Positions 42,280 through 52,158 of a DNA stretch of 64,000 nt are shown here, in pieces. The position numbers and the translations under genes are program-made. Location of the stretch: contig WSXV01000001.1 in the NCBI GenBank assembly GCA_009773475.1, positions 434,001 to 498,000 on the forward strand. Reading direction: 5' to 3'. Source of the DNA: Desulfobulbaceae bacterium. GTDB taxonomy: Bacteria > Desulfobacterota > Desulfobulbia > Desulfobulbales > Desulfocapsaceae. Under the pieces are notes generated by a model. It was given only the letters and a program-made list of their open reading frames with translations. It was not told the DNA's origin and did no database searches. Every line of letters begins with the position of its first letter. Position 1 is the stretch's first letter.

Positions 42280-44322
42280 TTACCATTCAAAGCGGACGCT
42301 GTTGTCAAGGGCGTCGACTTTGGCAACAGTAACCTCAACCGTAATCCCCGGTTCCGGTGCCGGCCCATTGGGAGCCGGAAGATCAATATCCATGAGGATG
42401 TCGGTGAGCAGGAGGAAGATTCGCCTGGGGGTGGACTCGAGGACCAGGGCGGGTAGGCGGGTTCCTTTTCTGGCCTCCAGGTATTTCAGCAGCCAGTAGC
42501 GGTGGCGCTGCTGTTTGACCGCATTGGCGGCCGTCATGGTACGGGTGATGACGGCGGTAAAATCCTTACAGCTCTTTTCATTGAAGCGCAGATCTTCCCG
42601 TCTGACCAGAGAGTGGAGTTGGTGCTGCATCAAAAGGTCCAAGAGTCTTCTGATTGGTGAGGTGATGGTGGTGTAGTGCTCCACTCCCAGGCCGCTGTGG
42701 GTTTTGGCAGAAGTCAGCAGCTCGCCGCGGGAGAGCTGCTTGCGTTGCAGGCTGTTCAGGAAGAGGTCGTTGTCCTGTCCCTGCACGATCCGTTTGCGGG
42801 GCGGACCTTGGGCCCGAAAGAGTCCCGGTGCCATCCGGTCGGCAACAAATCGTGCCGCCTCGGTATTGGCTAAAATCATCAACTCGGAGACGAGGGTACG
42901 GGCGGGGGTATCGGTGTCACTCAAGGAGATCTGGACGTTGTTGCCGTTGCCGTTGACCGAGATGTTGACGTCAGGAAAGGGGAGGAGCAGGGCGCCTGCC
43001 GCCACCCGTCTGGCCCGGAGTTTGACCCGTAGCATGTTCAAGGTGTTAAGTTCCCAGTCTCCGATAGCTGTTTCATTGACGGTGTCTTCTGCAATCAGTC
43101 GGTCCACCTCTTCATAAGTGAGGCGCCTGGCCACCTTGATAATGGAGGGTTTGATCCGCACCCGCAGGACTTCGGCCTCGGGCGACAGCAGGATCATGAG
43201 ACTGAGGGTGGCTCGGACCTCGTCCTGAATCAGACTGCAGATTCCCTGGGACAAGTGGCGCGGCAGCATGGGGATTTGTCCCTCCGGAAAATAGAGGGAG
43301 GTGCCGCGCTGCAGGGCCTCCTGAAAGAGTGGATCTTCCGGCTGAACATAATGGGCGACATCAGAAATATGGACGCCCACCAGGTAATTGCCGTCTTCTT
43401 CGCTAATGCTCAGGGCATCGTCAAAATCCAGAGTGGTGGGACCGTCAATGGTCATCGGGGCCAGATCGGTGAAGTTAACCCGGCCTGGATCGTTGAATAA
43501 CTCGGTGGTCCCCCGTTGCAGAAGGAGTTCTGCCTGTTGCCTGGCAGCATGGGGAAAGGTGGTGGATATCTCCTGGCGGAGCAGGGGGATATTCTCGTTG
43601 CGATCCCAAATCCCGGCCTTCACCAGGAGGTGAAATGGGGCATGGGGGTCGTTCAGGCCGGCTGTTTTGAGCAGTTCCCGGGCCATGGCGGCCTGCGGGG
43701 CCTCGCCTGCAAAAAGATAAAAATCCTGAAGTACCGGTAGGCACTGATCAAGGATGGGCTTGAATTCGGCACACAGTGTGGCGTCCATCGGTTCATCCTG
43801 GAGCAGCCTGATCAGGGCTGCGGCGCCGCTGGTCAGCAGGGCCTGCCTGCTCTGTTCCTTTTCCTGCTGGAGCCGGAGCTGTTCAACCTGTTCCCGGGAG
43901 TGGGCGTGAATCTCCCCTTCCTTGAATTTGAAATAGAAACGGTCGGAGAAGGTGCGACGGATACAGGCGGCCACCATGTCGTCGTCCACCTCACTGCCAA
44001 AGACCAGTTCTGCTAGAAACAGCGGTTCAAAGACCGGAGTTGTCTCATCAGTAGTGAGCTCCCAGGCCTCTTCGAGGTTGAAGGCCTCCGTCAGTCCCTT
44101 GCGTCTGTCTGCGCTCCCCTGAAGTTGTTTTAACAGCTCTTCCCGGTTGCCGGTGACTGAATAGGTCCGTTTAGAGGCGTGAAGAACGCGGGAGGACGGC
44201 AGGTTGATCTCGCGTCCGGTTTGATTGATCAGGCGCAGCCGTTTATCCTGAGCCTCGGTGACAAAGGCACAGATAAACTTGCCACCGTCCAGGTATTCGA
44301 TGAGTTTTCCAGGTGTTGTCAT
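42280..44322 (-). CDS. RNase II/VacB-type exoribonuclease
   Basis: 680 aa. The RNB catalytic domain has MTIDGPTTLDFDDALSISEED, with the Asp-rich metal site, and QIPMLPRHLSQGICSLI plus ALHYTTITSPIRRLLDLLMQHQLH-type motif near the C-terminal half (HYTTITSPIRR). The N-terminal region is long and without clear cold-shock domains; the end resembles an S1 fold (PGITVEVTVAKVDALDNSVRFEW). Processive 3'-5' degradation of RNA in the cytoplasm is expected. RNase II versus RNase R cannot be settled by eye. Single gene, convergent with umuC. Confidence 0.9.
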   Translation of the reverse strand: MTTPGKLIEYLDGGKFICAFVTEAQDKRLRLINQTGREINLPSSRVLHASKRTYSVTGNREELLKQLQGSADRRKGLTEAFNLEEAWELTTDETTPVFEPLFLAELVFGSEVDDDMVAACIRRTFSDRFYFKFKEGEIHAHSREQVEQLRLQQEKEQSRQALLTSGAAALIRLLQDEPMDATLCAEFKPILDQCLPVLQDFYLFAGEAPQAAMARELLKTAGLNDPHAPFHLLVKAGIWDRNENIPLLRQEISTTFPHAARQQAELLLQRGTTELFNDPGRVNFTDLAPMTIDGPTTLDFDDALSISEEDGNYLVGVHISDVAHYVQPEDPLFQEALQRGTSLYFPEGQIPMLPRHLSQGICSLIQDEVRATLSLMILLSPEAEVLRVRIKPSIIKVARRLTYEEVDRLIAEDTVNETAIGDWELNTLNMLRVKLRARRVAAGALLLPFPDVNISVNGNGNNVQISLSDTDTPARTLVSELMILANTEAARFVADRMAPGLFRAQGPPRKRIVQGQDNDLFLNSLQRKQLSRGELLTSAKTHSGLGVEHYTTITSPIRRLLDLLMQHQLHSLVRREDLRFNEKSCKDFTAVITRTMTAANAVKQQRHRYWLLKYLEARKGTRLPALVLESTPRRIFLLLTDILMDIDLPAPNGPAPEPGITVEVTVAKVDALDNSVRFEW

Positions 44323-44424
44323 GAATGAGTCATACTGTGCAAACTGGTTGAAGAGGTAAGAAAGCTTTTGAGTCTAATGGTGCCGTTAAGGCAGGGACAC
44401 ATTTACAGGATTTGGCCTGATTTT

Positions 44425-45528
44425 TCACAATTTTTTTTGCAGGGAAAAATCATATCGCTCCAAATAGAGATCCGACAGGGTGAGAAAGGCAGTGATAATC
44501 AGCGGCCCGTAAATGATGCCCAGCACACCGTACACGGCGATTCCTCCCATGAGAGAAAGAAACACCAACAATGTATGCATCTTGACCTGATCGCCCACCA
44601 TTTTGGGTTTCAAGGCATATTCAACAGAAAAAGAGAGAAGCATATAAAACAGGAAAAGGCATAGCCCGAGCCCTGGTCTACCGTTTATAGCCATGATCAG
44701 AGCAGCAGGGATCATAACCAGGCCGATACCGAAGATGGGGAGAAAGGCGAGGACGGCCATGATGCATCCCCAGAGAATGGGGGCATTGAGGCCAAGGATA
44801 GCAAAAAGTGACCCGGCAATAACACCCTGAATAAGTCCGCAGATAATGTTCCCTTTCAGGATGGCATTGGCGATTTCTTCAAATTTGGCAAGAAGGAGCC
44901 GGTCTTCATGGTCAGGGAGCGGTGAGAGGCGGATGAGAAAAGTAACAAGTTTTTCCTGATCCATAAGTAGAAAGAAAATGATGAGGATCATCATACAGAA
45001 TAGGCCAAGAAACTGGAGAATATTTGCTGCCCAGGAGCTTGCCTGGTTATAGAGAAAAAGGGCTCCTGTTTTGACGAGAGAGGAGAGATTGTCTGTCAGT
45101 TGGGTCGCCTCAAATTTTAGGCCAAGTCCCTGCAGATAGACCTGAAGCTGGTTAGCCATTGGATTTTCTTGGAGAAAGGAATGGATTTTGAGTCCGAGGC
45201 CGGTATCCCGTCCCCAGTGATACATACTTAAGGCCTCGTTGGAGAGGGCACCGATGAAAAGAAGCAGGGGGATAAAGACGATAATCACAATCAGGATGCA
45301 GGTAAGGATGGAGGCAAAGGGAGCGGAAAGTTTTTTGACGCGCAGGAACAAATAGGTGGGTCTGAACAGGCTGGCAATAAGAAACGAAAGAACCAGTATG
45401 GACCAGAATGGCCAGAGGATTCGTCCCAGAAAGATCGCTGAAATACAAAAAATCAGAAGGAAATAACGGGATTCCAGGCTGACAGGATGCTGGAGATCTG
45501 GAGATTTTGAGCACTGGTCCTTATTCAT
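44425..45528 (-). CDS. AI-2E/PerM (UPF0118) family membrane protein
   Basis: 367 aa with about eight membrane helices: RYFLLIFCISAIFLGRILWPFWSILVLSFLIASLFRP, CILIVIIVFIPLLLFIG, FCMMILIIFFLLMD and the conserved segment IIYGPLIITAFLTL near the end. The pattern with the LPIFGIGLVMIPAALIMA helix is typical of the family, whose members export or import small compounds, including sodium/proton exchange in some. Substrate is unknown. Divergent from the aminotransferase. Confidence 0.9.
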   Translation of the reverse strand: MNKDQCSKSPDLQHPVSLESRYFLLIFCISAIFLGRILWPFWSILVLSFLIASLFRPTYLFLRVKKLSAPFASILTCILIVIIVFIPLLLFIGALSNEALSMYHWGRDTGLGLKIHSFLQENPMANQLQVYLQGLGLKFEATQLTDNLSSLVKTGALFLYNQASSWAANILQFLGLFCMMILIIFFLLMDQEKLVTFLIRLSPLPDHEDRLLLAKFEEIANAILKGNIICGLIQGVIAGSLFAILGLNAPILWGCIMAVLAFLPIFGIGLVMIPAALIMAINGRPGLGLCLFLFYMLLSFSVEYALKPKMVGDQVKMHTLLVFLSLMGGIAVYGVLGIIYGPLIITAFLTLSDLYLERYDFSLQKKL

Positions 45529-45874
45529 GGTAGATCAAGCAGGCCTGGTTGGTGGTAGGAAAATGAGAAATAAAGTTGCAATTTCTCATGGAGCTGGGTA
45601 TCTCATTACGGTTTGCAAGGGTGCGCTATTCACTTTGGAAATAAAAAGATTTTTAGTATATAGTTTAACTTCCGTGAAGAAAAGAGAAATAAGTTTACCT
45701 TTCTTCGCAAAGGTCAAAATTTCAAGATTGGCGATAGGAAGCATGTACTTTACTGCAGGCTGCCAGGAGCTGTTTTGGTTGGGAGTGACCTCCGGCAGTT
45801 TTTCATTCTTGCAATGAAATGGTATGGAATGGATTGAGTTATTTGGTAAGGTTTTTTGAAAGGAGGCAATTGTT
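45529..45874. other. Intergenic region with promoters for divergent genes
   Basis: About 350 bases between divergent transcription units. AT-rich in the middle (AAAAGATTTTTAGTATATAG-like). The track ORF 45527-45817 has no ribosome site or family resemblance. No promoter is convincing. Confidence 0.4.
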
Positions 45875-46957
45875 ATGTGGGAAAATCTGGAAATAGGGCT
45901 GGAGAAGGCGAGTCAGGAACAACTGAAGGAAAAGCCTTCTCAGGATGGTCTTGGCTTTGGGGCCCATTTTACGGATCATATGTTTTTCATGAAGTGGGAT
46001 CGAGAGCGTGGGTGGCATGACGCGAAGATCTGTCCGTATCATAAATTTCTGCTGGATCCGGCGGCCATGGTCTTTCATTATGGCCAGGCAATCTTTGAGG
46101 GAATGAAGGCTTACAAGGGAAGCAAGGAACAGGTCTATCTCTTTCGGCCTCAGGATAACATCGAGCGGATGAATGTTTCTGCCCTGCGGCTGTGTATGCC
46201 CCGTTTGCCGGTGGAAAAGGTTTTTAAAGGCTTAAAGGCTCTGGTCTATCTTGACCGTGACTGGATACCTACGGTGCCGGGAGCCACTTTGTATATTCGC
46301 CCCACCATGATTGCCGTGGAGCCTGCCCTGGGAGTTCGACCATCCGGGCAATATTATTTCTTTATTATCATGTGTCCAGTTGGTTCCTATTACCCGGAAG
46401 GGTTTGGCCCGACAAAAATATATGTCACAGATAAGTATGCGCGGGCGGTGAAGGGCGGGGTCGGGCATGTGAAGACATCCGGGAATTACGCAGCCAGTAT
46501 TATGGCGGCCCAGGAGGCGCACCAGGCTGGATATACCCAGGTGCTCTGGCTTGATGCCTGTGAACATAAGTATGTGGAAGAGGTTGGGACCTCCAATATC
46601 TTTTTCATGATAAATGACGAGCTTGTAACTCCTCCCCTTGGCGGCTCTATTCTCCCTGGGATTACCCGTGATTCTGTCATTCAGCTTGCCCGTAAATGGG
46701 GGGTGAAGGTAGCAGAAAAACCCATCACCATCGATGAGGTGATCGAAGCCAGTAGCAATGGCACATTGTCCGAGGCCTTTGGGACGGGGACGGCCGCAGT
46801 TATCTCGCCGGTGGGAGAGTTCTGTTATCAGGATAAAACATATGTGATTAATGGCGGCCAGACCGGAGCGCTTTCGCAACGGCTTTTTGATGAACTTCAG
46901 GCAATTCAGAGCGGTCAGCTGGAAGACCCTTTCAAGTGGATGACCCGGGTCGGGTAA
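45875..46957 (+). CDS. ilvE: Branched-chain amino-acid aminotransferase
   Basis: 360 aa, class IV PLP aminotransferase. Motifs are MVFHYGQAIFEGMKAYKG, FRPQDNIERMNVSALRLCMP and the catalytic lysine in GGVGHVKTSGNYAAS, plus SSNGTLSEAFGTGTAAVISPV. It exchanges amino groups between Val/Leu/Ile and 2-oxoglutarate. The ATG has a promising AGGAGG upstream. It is a single gene with a terminator after it, upstream of groES. Confidence 0.95.
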   Translation: MWENLEIGLEKASQEQLKEKPSQDGLGFGAHFTDHMFFMKWDRERGWHDAKICPYHKFLLDPAAMVFHYGQAIFEGMKAYKGSKEQVYLFRPQDNIERMNVSALRLCMPRLPVEKVFKGLKALVYLDRDWIPTVPGATLYIRPTMIAVEPALGVRPSGQYYFFIIMCPVGSYYPEGFGPTKIYVTDKYARAVKGGVGHVKTSGNYAASIMAAQEAHQAGYTQVLWLDACEHKYVEEVGTSNIFFMINDELVTPPLGGSILPGITRDSVIQLARKWGVKVAEKPITIDEVIEASSNGTLSEAFGTGTAAVISPVGEFCYQDKTYVINGGQTGALSQRLFDELQAIQSGQLEDPFKWMTRVG

Positions 46958-47025
46958 GTTGTTAGCAGGCCTAAGAGGCTTTGGTTCTGGCTGTTCCCGT
47001 GAAAAAGAGTGCTGGATGTAAAAAA

Positions 47026-47064
47026 GGGGCGAATGTTTTTTTTGGCATTCGCCCCTTGATTTTT
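47026..47064 (+). terminator. Rho-independent terminator after ilvE
   Basis: Stem GGGGCGAATG / CATTCGCCCC, with the T-rich loop TTTTTTTTGG, followed by TTGATTTTT. It separates ilvE from groESL. Confidence 0.88.
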
Positions 47065-47094
47065 GGAAAAGCCAGCCTATAGTTTCGCCAAGTT

Positions 47095-47123
47095 TTGGGG
47101 GTGCCGGATTTCTCTGGTAATAT
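47095..47123 (+). promoter_or_regulatory. Candidate sigma-70 promoter of groESL
   Basis: TTGGGG (47095-47100), a 17-base spacer and TAATAT (47118-47123), 68 bases before the groES ATG. No CIRCE inverted repeat (TTAGCACTC-N9-GAGTGCTAA) was found here, so HrcA control is not evident. Confidence 0.45.
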
Positions 47124-47191
47124 TCCCCTTTTATTAATGTGCAGGGGGCGGATGCCCAATCTATAAATTAAAATCGTGTAGGAGGAAATAC

Positions 47192-47479
47192 ATGAAAATT
47201 CGTCCATTGAATGATCGTCTTCTGGTAAAAAGACTGGAAGAAATAACCAAGACCGCAGGGGGAATTATTATTCCTGACAGTGCCAAAGAAAAACCAGCCG
47301 AGGGTGAAGTAATTGCCGTTGGACCAGGCAAGGTGAATGAGAAGGGCGATCGCATAGCCTTGCAGGTGGCGGCTGGGGATCGTGTTCTTTTCTCAAAATA
47401 CGGCGGCACGGAAGTAAAACTTGACGGTGTGGATTATCTGATCATGCGTGAAGATGATATCATGGGTATTATCGAATAA
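47192..47479 (+). CDS. groES: Co-chaperonin GroES
   Basis: 95 aa: [46 protein letters not shown], the conserved Cpn10 start with the mobile loop, and [27 protein letters not shown] at the end. It caps the GroEL ring. The ATG follows AGGAGG. groEL starts 72 bases downstream. Confidence 0.98.
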   Translation: MKIRPLNDRLLVKRLEEITKTAGGIIIPDSAKEKPAEGEVIAVGPGKVNEKGDRIALQVAAGDRVLFSKYGGTEVKLDGVDYLIMREDDIMGIIE

Positions 47480-47548
47480 AAATGGGGTTAGAGCTGTGTA
47501 AGCTTACTGTCTCGTATGACGCGAGATGCGAACGATAAAAGGAGATAA

Positions 47549-49201
<1,653 letters not shown>

Positions 49202-49250
49202 TAAATTTTTTTCTGTATTGGTTGTTTGACAGAAAAAATCTGAAGTAAAA

Positions 49251-49286
49251 AAGAAAAGGGCCTCAACATGAGACCCTTTTCTTTTT
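49251..49286 (+). terminator. Rho-independent terminator after groEL
   Basis: Stem AAGAAAAGGG / CCCTTTTCTT with an inner CTC/GAG stem, followed by TTT and then GAAG. Confidence 0.85.
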
Positions 49287-49385
49287 GAAGTTTTATTGAT
49301 TTTTTTACCTTGCTGTGGGCAGTTTGCAGGGAAAGCAGTTGACAGTAGAGCAGAGATGGGGTATTAATTTTCTCTCAAAATTAAA

Positions 49386-49462
49386 GGCGATGTAGCTCAG
49401 ATGGTTAGAGCATACGGCTCATATCCGTAGTGTCCGGGGTTCGATTCCCTGTATCGCCACCA
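49386..49462 (+). tRNA. tRNA with CAT anticodon, probably elongator tRNA-Met
   Basis: 77 nt folding as a complete cloverleaf: acceptor GGCGATG / TATCGCC, D arm, anticodon stem TACGG / CCGTA with loop CTCATAT (anticodon CAT), T arm, and an encoded CCA. It lacks the initiator-type C1-A72 mismatch (it has G-C at the first pair), so it is elongator Met or the CAT tRNA-Ile2 that is converted by lysidine; I cannot separate these. Confidence 0.92.
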
Positions 49463-49501
49463 GATTTGCTGTGTTCTTGGCAGCTCAAGAACATTTTACA
49501 T

Positions 49502-49545
49502 AAAAGCCACTGATATTGTAACTCAATATCAGTGGCTTTTTTTAT
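49502..49545 (+). terminator. Rho-independent terminator after tRNA-Met
   Basis: Perfect 16-bp stem (AAAAGCCACTGATATT and complement, loop GTAACTC) followed by TTTATG; the right arm ends in TTTTTTT. Confidence 0.9.
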
Positions 49546-49910
49546 GTGAACACAAATCAATAGGTTTGATTGTATTTTGACAGGTGTGTCTCTCTCATGG
49601 AGAGTTGTCTCTGCGGCTTCCTGCCTACCTTCCAGAGACCATTTAGCAGCGAACTGTTATTGATTGTTGTTGTTTGCCCAGAATAATGTTGAATGGGGAA
49701 TTGATGAAGTAGCTCTTGAAAGGATTTAAGCAGTAATGCAGAAGTGGAGAGGGTGGGCGGCGAGTGTTTCTTGAATTTCTGAGAAATAGTCCATGCAGAA
49801 TGTTAGGCGATCAGATGTGGCGGCATTTGTGGAAGGGGGGAAAGCGCACTTTGTCTTATTAATTATTATTAGTTACCGCATTTGTTCGCGAGCCTGCATG
49901 GGTATAACTT
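49546..49910. other. Intergenic region, no gene seen
   Basis: About 365 bases between the tRNA terminator and the minus-strand terminator of the acidic-tail gene. It has no plausible ORF and no recognised RNA. I looked for a 6S-like or other structured RNA and did not find a convincing one. Confidence 0.4.
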
Positions 49911-49948
49911 AAAATCAGGGATTCTGTATTCTGCATCACCCCTGATTT
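49911..49948 (-). terminator. Terminator for the acidic-tail protein gene
   Basis: On the minus strand: AAATCAGGG / CCCTGATTT stem with an 18-base loop, followed by TTAAGTTAT. It lies about 50 bases after the stop. Confidence 0.65.
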
Positions 49949-49998
49949 ATTAGTCGGCCAACCTTTTAGATTCTCTGAATGATCAAAGCTTGTTCAGC

Positions 49999-50349
49999 TT
50001 AGATTTCATCATCAGGGTCAAAAAGCTCCAGTTCGGATTCTTCATCTTCCTCTTTTTCATCCTCTTCTATTTCTTCCTCTCCTTCCTCTCCTTCCTCTCC
50101 TTCCTCTCCTTCGTCTCCTTCCTCGGCGAAGTCATGTTGTAACCGAACGGCTTTGGGGATCATGGATTCAGGAAGAATTATTTTTGTAATTTTGCTGATT
50201 TCTTCCTGAAGATCGGGGTCGGCCTGGCATACTTCACATTGACTGGCATGACTTTCGATAAAGCTGATCATGCGGGCAGGCGCCATGGTTTCGTTCTGAA
50301 CATGAAGATACCATGTTTTTATCTGTTTGATGAGTCTTTCACATTGCAT
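49999..50349 (-). CDS. Small protein with zinc-finger-like N-terminus and acidic repeat tail
   Basis: 116 aa. The N-terminal part (MQCERLIKQIKTWYLHVQ ... FIESHASQCEVCQADPDLQEEI) resembles an anti-sigma-factor zinc site (HxxxCxxC), but no family is certain. The C-terminal third is highly acidic: GDEGEEGEEGEEGEEEIEEDEKEEDEESELELFDPDDEI, built from a 9-bp DNA repeat. No signal peptide or membrane span. Function unknown; a regulator or RNA polymerase-binding protein is a guess. Between two tRNA genes on the opposite strand. Confidence 0.75.
   Translation of the reverse strand: MQCERLIKQIKTWYLHVQNETMAPARMISFIESHASQCEVCQADPDLQEEISKITKIILPESMIPKAVRLQHDFAEEGDEGEEGEEGEEGEEEIEEDEKEEDEESELELFDPDDEI
50071..50124. 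repeat. 9-bp tandem repeat coding for Glu-Glu-Gly
   Basis: About five copies of CCTTCCTCT (GAG GAA GGA on the coding strand), with one variant (CGTCT), inside the acidic-tail gene. Slippage would change the protein by three residues per unit without shifting the frame. Confidence 0.8.
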
Positions 50350-50415
50350 GGTGTGTATAGTATTGTCTCTTGAATCGTTAATCTGGGTTTAAATGATTAG
50401 TGTAATTACTGATTG

Positions 50416-50443
50416 TTGCTTTTTAACATCAAGAAAATATAAT
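50416..50443 (+). promoter_or_regulatory. Candidate promoter for tRNA-Sec
   Basis: TTGCTT (50416-50421), 16-base spacer and perfect TATAAT (50438-50443), about 60 bases before the tRNA-Sec start. Confidence 0.5.
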
Positions 50444-50503
50444 AAAAAGTTGTTTTTGTAACAGATATCTATTAAGTTAATTTTGTTTTTTGTGAGTAGT
50501 TAA

Positions 50504-50601
50504 GGAAGTGGGCAGGGTACTGGTGGCCCTCCCGGACTTCAAATCCGGTGTGTCGGGTTAATAGCCTGGCAGGTGGGTTCGATTCCCATGCACTTCCGCC
50601 A
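50504..50601 (+). tRNA. selC: Selenocysteine tRNA (UCA anticodon)
   Basis: 98 nt with the long variable arm of tRNA-Sec: acceptor GGAAGTG / CACTTCC, anticodon loop CTTCAAA reading TCA in the stem GGA/TCC context, a large variable arm around GTGTCGGGTTAATAGCCTGGC, T arm GTGGGTTCGATTCCCAT, and encoded CCA. This shows that the cell decodes some UGA codons as selenocysteine. The gene ends 35 bases before the glyQ stop, on the opposite strand. No selA, selB or selD gene is in the window, and no selenoprotein was identified. Confidence 0.93.
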
Positions 50602-50636
50602 TTTCTCTAAGAGATATTTCTCCAATACGGTGGGAT

Positions 50637-51518
50637 TTACGCCCGTTCTAGTGTTTTAATCAGCGGGTATCCCATTTCCTCTCTTTGAATAATATACTGT
50701 TCTGCCACTTTTCTGGCAATATTCCTGATTCTTCCTATGTAGCGTGTTCGTTCAGAAACGCTTATAGCCTTGCGGGCATCGAGAAGATTAAAGGTGTGCG
50801 AGCATTTCAGGCAATAGTCATAAGCCGGAAGAATAAGCTTTTTGTCGACAAGTTTCAGTGCTTCCTGCTCGTATATGTCAAAAAATGAGACCAGTTTTTC
50901 CACATTGGCTTCTTCGAAATTAAAGGTGGAGAATTCAACCTCTGCCTGATGAAAAATCTCGCCGTAGGTTACAGTATCATTCCAGGCAATGTCGTACACG
51001 CTATCAACACCTTGAAGATACATGGCCAGCCGCTCCAAGCCATAGGTGATTTCTACGGTAATAGGGTGTAGATCGATGGAGCCTGCCTGCTGAAAATAGG
51101 TAAATTGAGTTACCTCCATACCATCCAGCCAAACTTCCCAGCCCAAGCCCCAGGCCCCTAATGTGGGAGATTCCCAGTCATCCTCCACGAATCTGATATC
51201 GTGTTCAAGGAGATTGAGTCCAAAACGTTTCAGGCTTTGCAGGTAAAGTTCCTGGACATCAATGGGAGAAGGTTTCAAGACAACTTGATATTGATAATAA
51301 TGTTGCAGGCGGTTGGGGTTGTTGCCATAGCGCCCATCGGTTGGACGTCTTGATGGTTGGGGGTATGCCGCCTTCCACGGTTCCGGGCCCAGTGAACGGA
51401 GCAGGGTGGCAGGATGAAAGGTGCCGGCACCAACTTCCATGTCATAGGGTTGTTGAATGACGCATCCCTGATCTGCCCAGTAATGATTCAGTTCGAGGAT
51501 GATATCTTGAAAATTCAT
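50637..51518 (-). CDS. glyQ: Glycyl-tRNA synthetase alpha subunit
   Basis: 293 aa: [84 protein letters not shown], the conserved GlyQ start, to the C-terminal [38 protein letters not shown]. It charges tRNA-Gly with the beta subunit GlyS. Usually glyS directly follows glyQ, but here the next feature downstream is selC on the other strand, so glyS must be elsewhere. The ATG follows AAGGAAT. Confidence 0.96.
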   Translation of the reverse strand: MNFQDIILELNHYWADQGCVIQQPYDMEVGAGTFHPATLLRSLGPEPWKAAYPQPSRRPTDGRYGNNPNRLQHYYQYQVVLKPSPIDVQELYLQSLKRFGLNLLEHDIRFVEDDWESPTLGAWGLGWEVWLDGMEVTQFTYFQQAGSIDLHPITVEITYGLERLAMYLQGVDSVYDIAWNDTVTYGEIFHQAEVEFSTFNFEEANVEKLVSFFDIYEQEALKLVDKKLILPAYDYCLKCSHTFNLLDARKAISVSERTRYIGRIRNIARKVAEQYIIQREEMGYPLIKTLERA

Positions 51519-51700
51519 TGGGGATTCCTTGATGATCTGGAAAAGTATGGGGTAAAAGAGTATATTCTTTTTAGCCTGTCAGCAAAACGCCTTAAAATAC
51601 CATAGCCTGTATGTGTGGTAAATCCTTTTCTCGCATGAGTGCTCCAAAATGGGGGACTCTTGTGAGAAAATCCTTTTATTATTTTTGACGACGGCCTTCC

Positions 51701-52117
51701 ATGTTTCATTTCGATAAGATTGCTCAGATTAAAGACGTTTTGCGTACTGCTAAAACTATAGCGGTGGTTGGTTTTTCACCCAAAAAGAGTCGGCCCAGTT
51801 ATCTCGTCGGCTGTTATCTGATTCAGGCTGGATTCCGTGTTTTTCCAGTGAATCCAGGTCATAGCGAGATTTGTGGCGTTCCGTGCTACGCGGATCTTGG
51901 CTCTATCCCTGAACCTGTTGATGTGGTGAATATCTTCAGGCGTTCGGAGGAGGTGCTACCAGTGGTTGTAGAGGCTATCCGTATCAAAGCACAAACAATC
52001 TGGATGCAACAGGGGATCGTCAATAATGAAGCAGCAGCCCTTGCCGAGCAGGCCGGGCTTGTTGTTATCATGGATCGCTGTCTTAAGATTGATCATCTTC
52101 AGTTTGGCTCTGACTAA
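51701..52117 (+). CDS. CoA-binding (YccU-type) protein
   Basis: 138 aa, one CoA_binding_2 domain of Rossmann build: VLRTAKTIAVVGFSPKKSRPSYLVGCYLIQAGFRVFPVNPGHSEICGVPCYADLGSIPEPVDVVNIFRRSE, then IWMQQGIVNNEAAALAEQAGLVVIMDRCLKIDHL. It is small and cytoplasmic; family members bind CoA or related ligands, but the role is not known. Divergent from glyQ, upstream of uvrA. Confidence 0.88.
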   Translation: MFHFDKIAQIKDVLRTAKTIAVVGFSPKKSRPSYLVGCYLIQAGFRVFPVNPGHSEICGVPCYADLGSIPEPVDVVNIFRRSEEVLPVVVEAIRIKAQTIWMQQGIVNNEAAALAEQAGLVVIMDRCLKIDHLQFGSD

Positions 52118-52158
52118 GACTGCATTTTTGTTTTCCTTTATTTTAGGCTGATGTCTTT

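Noticed and set aside
47065-47191. CIRCE element for HrcA control of groESL
   Set aside because: No TTAGCACTC-N9-GAGTGCTAA or close variant is present between the ilvE terminator and groES.
50071-50124. Tandem 9-bp repeat as a CRISPR or regulatory repeat
   Set aside because: It is in frame inside a coding sequence and encodes a Glu-Glu-Gly tail.
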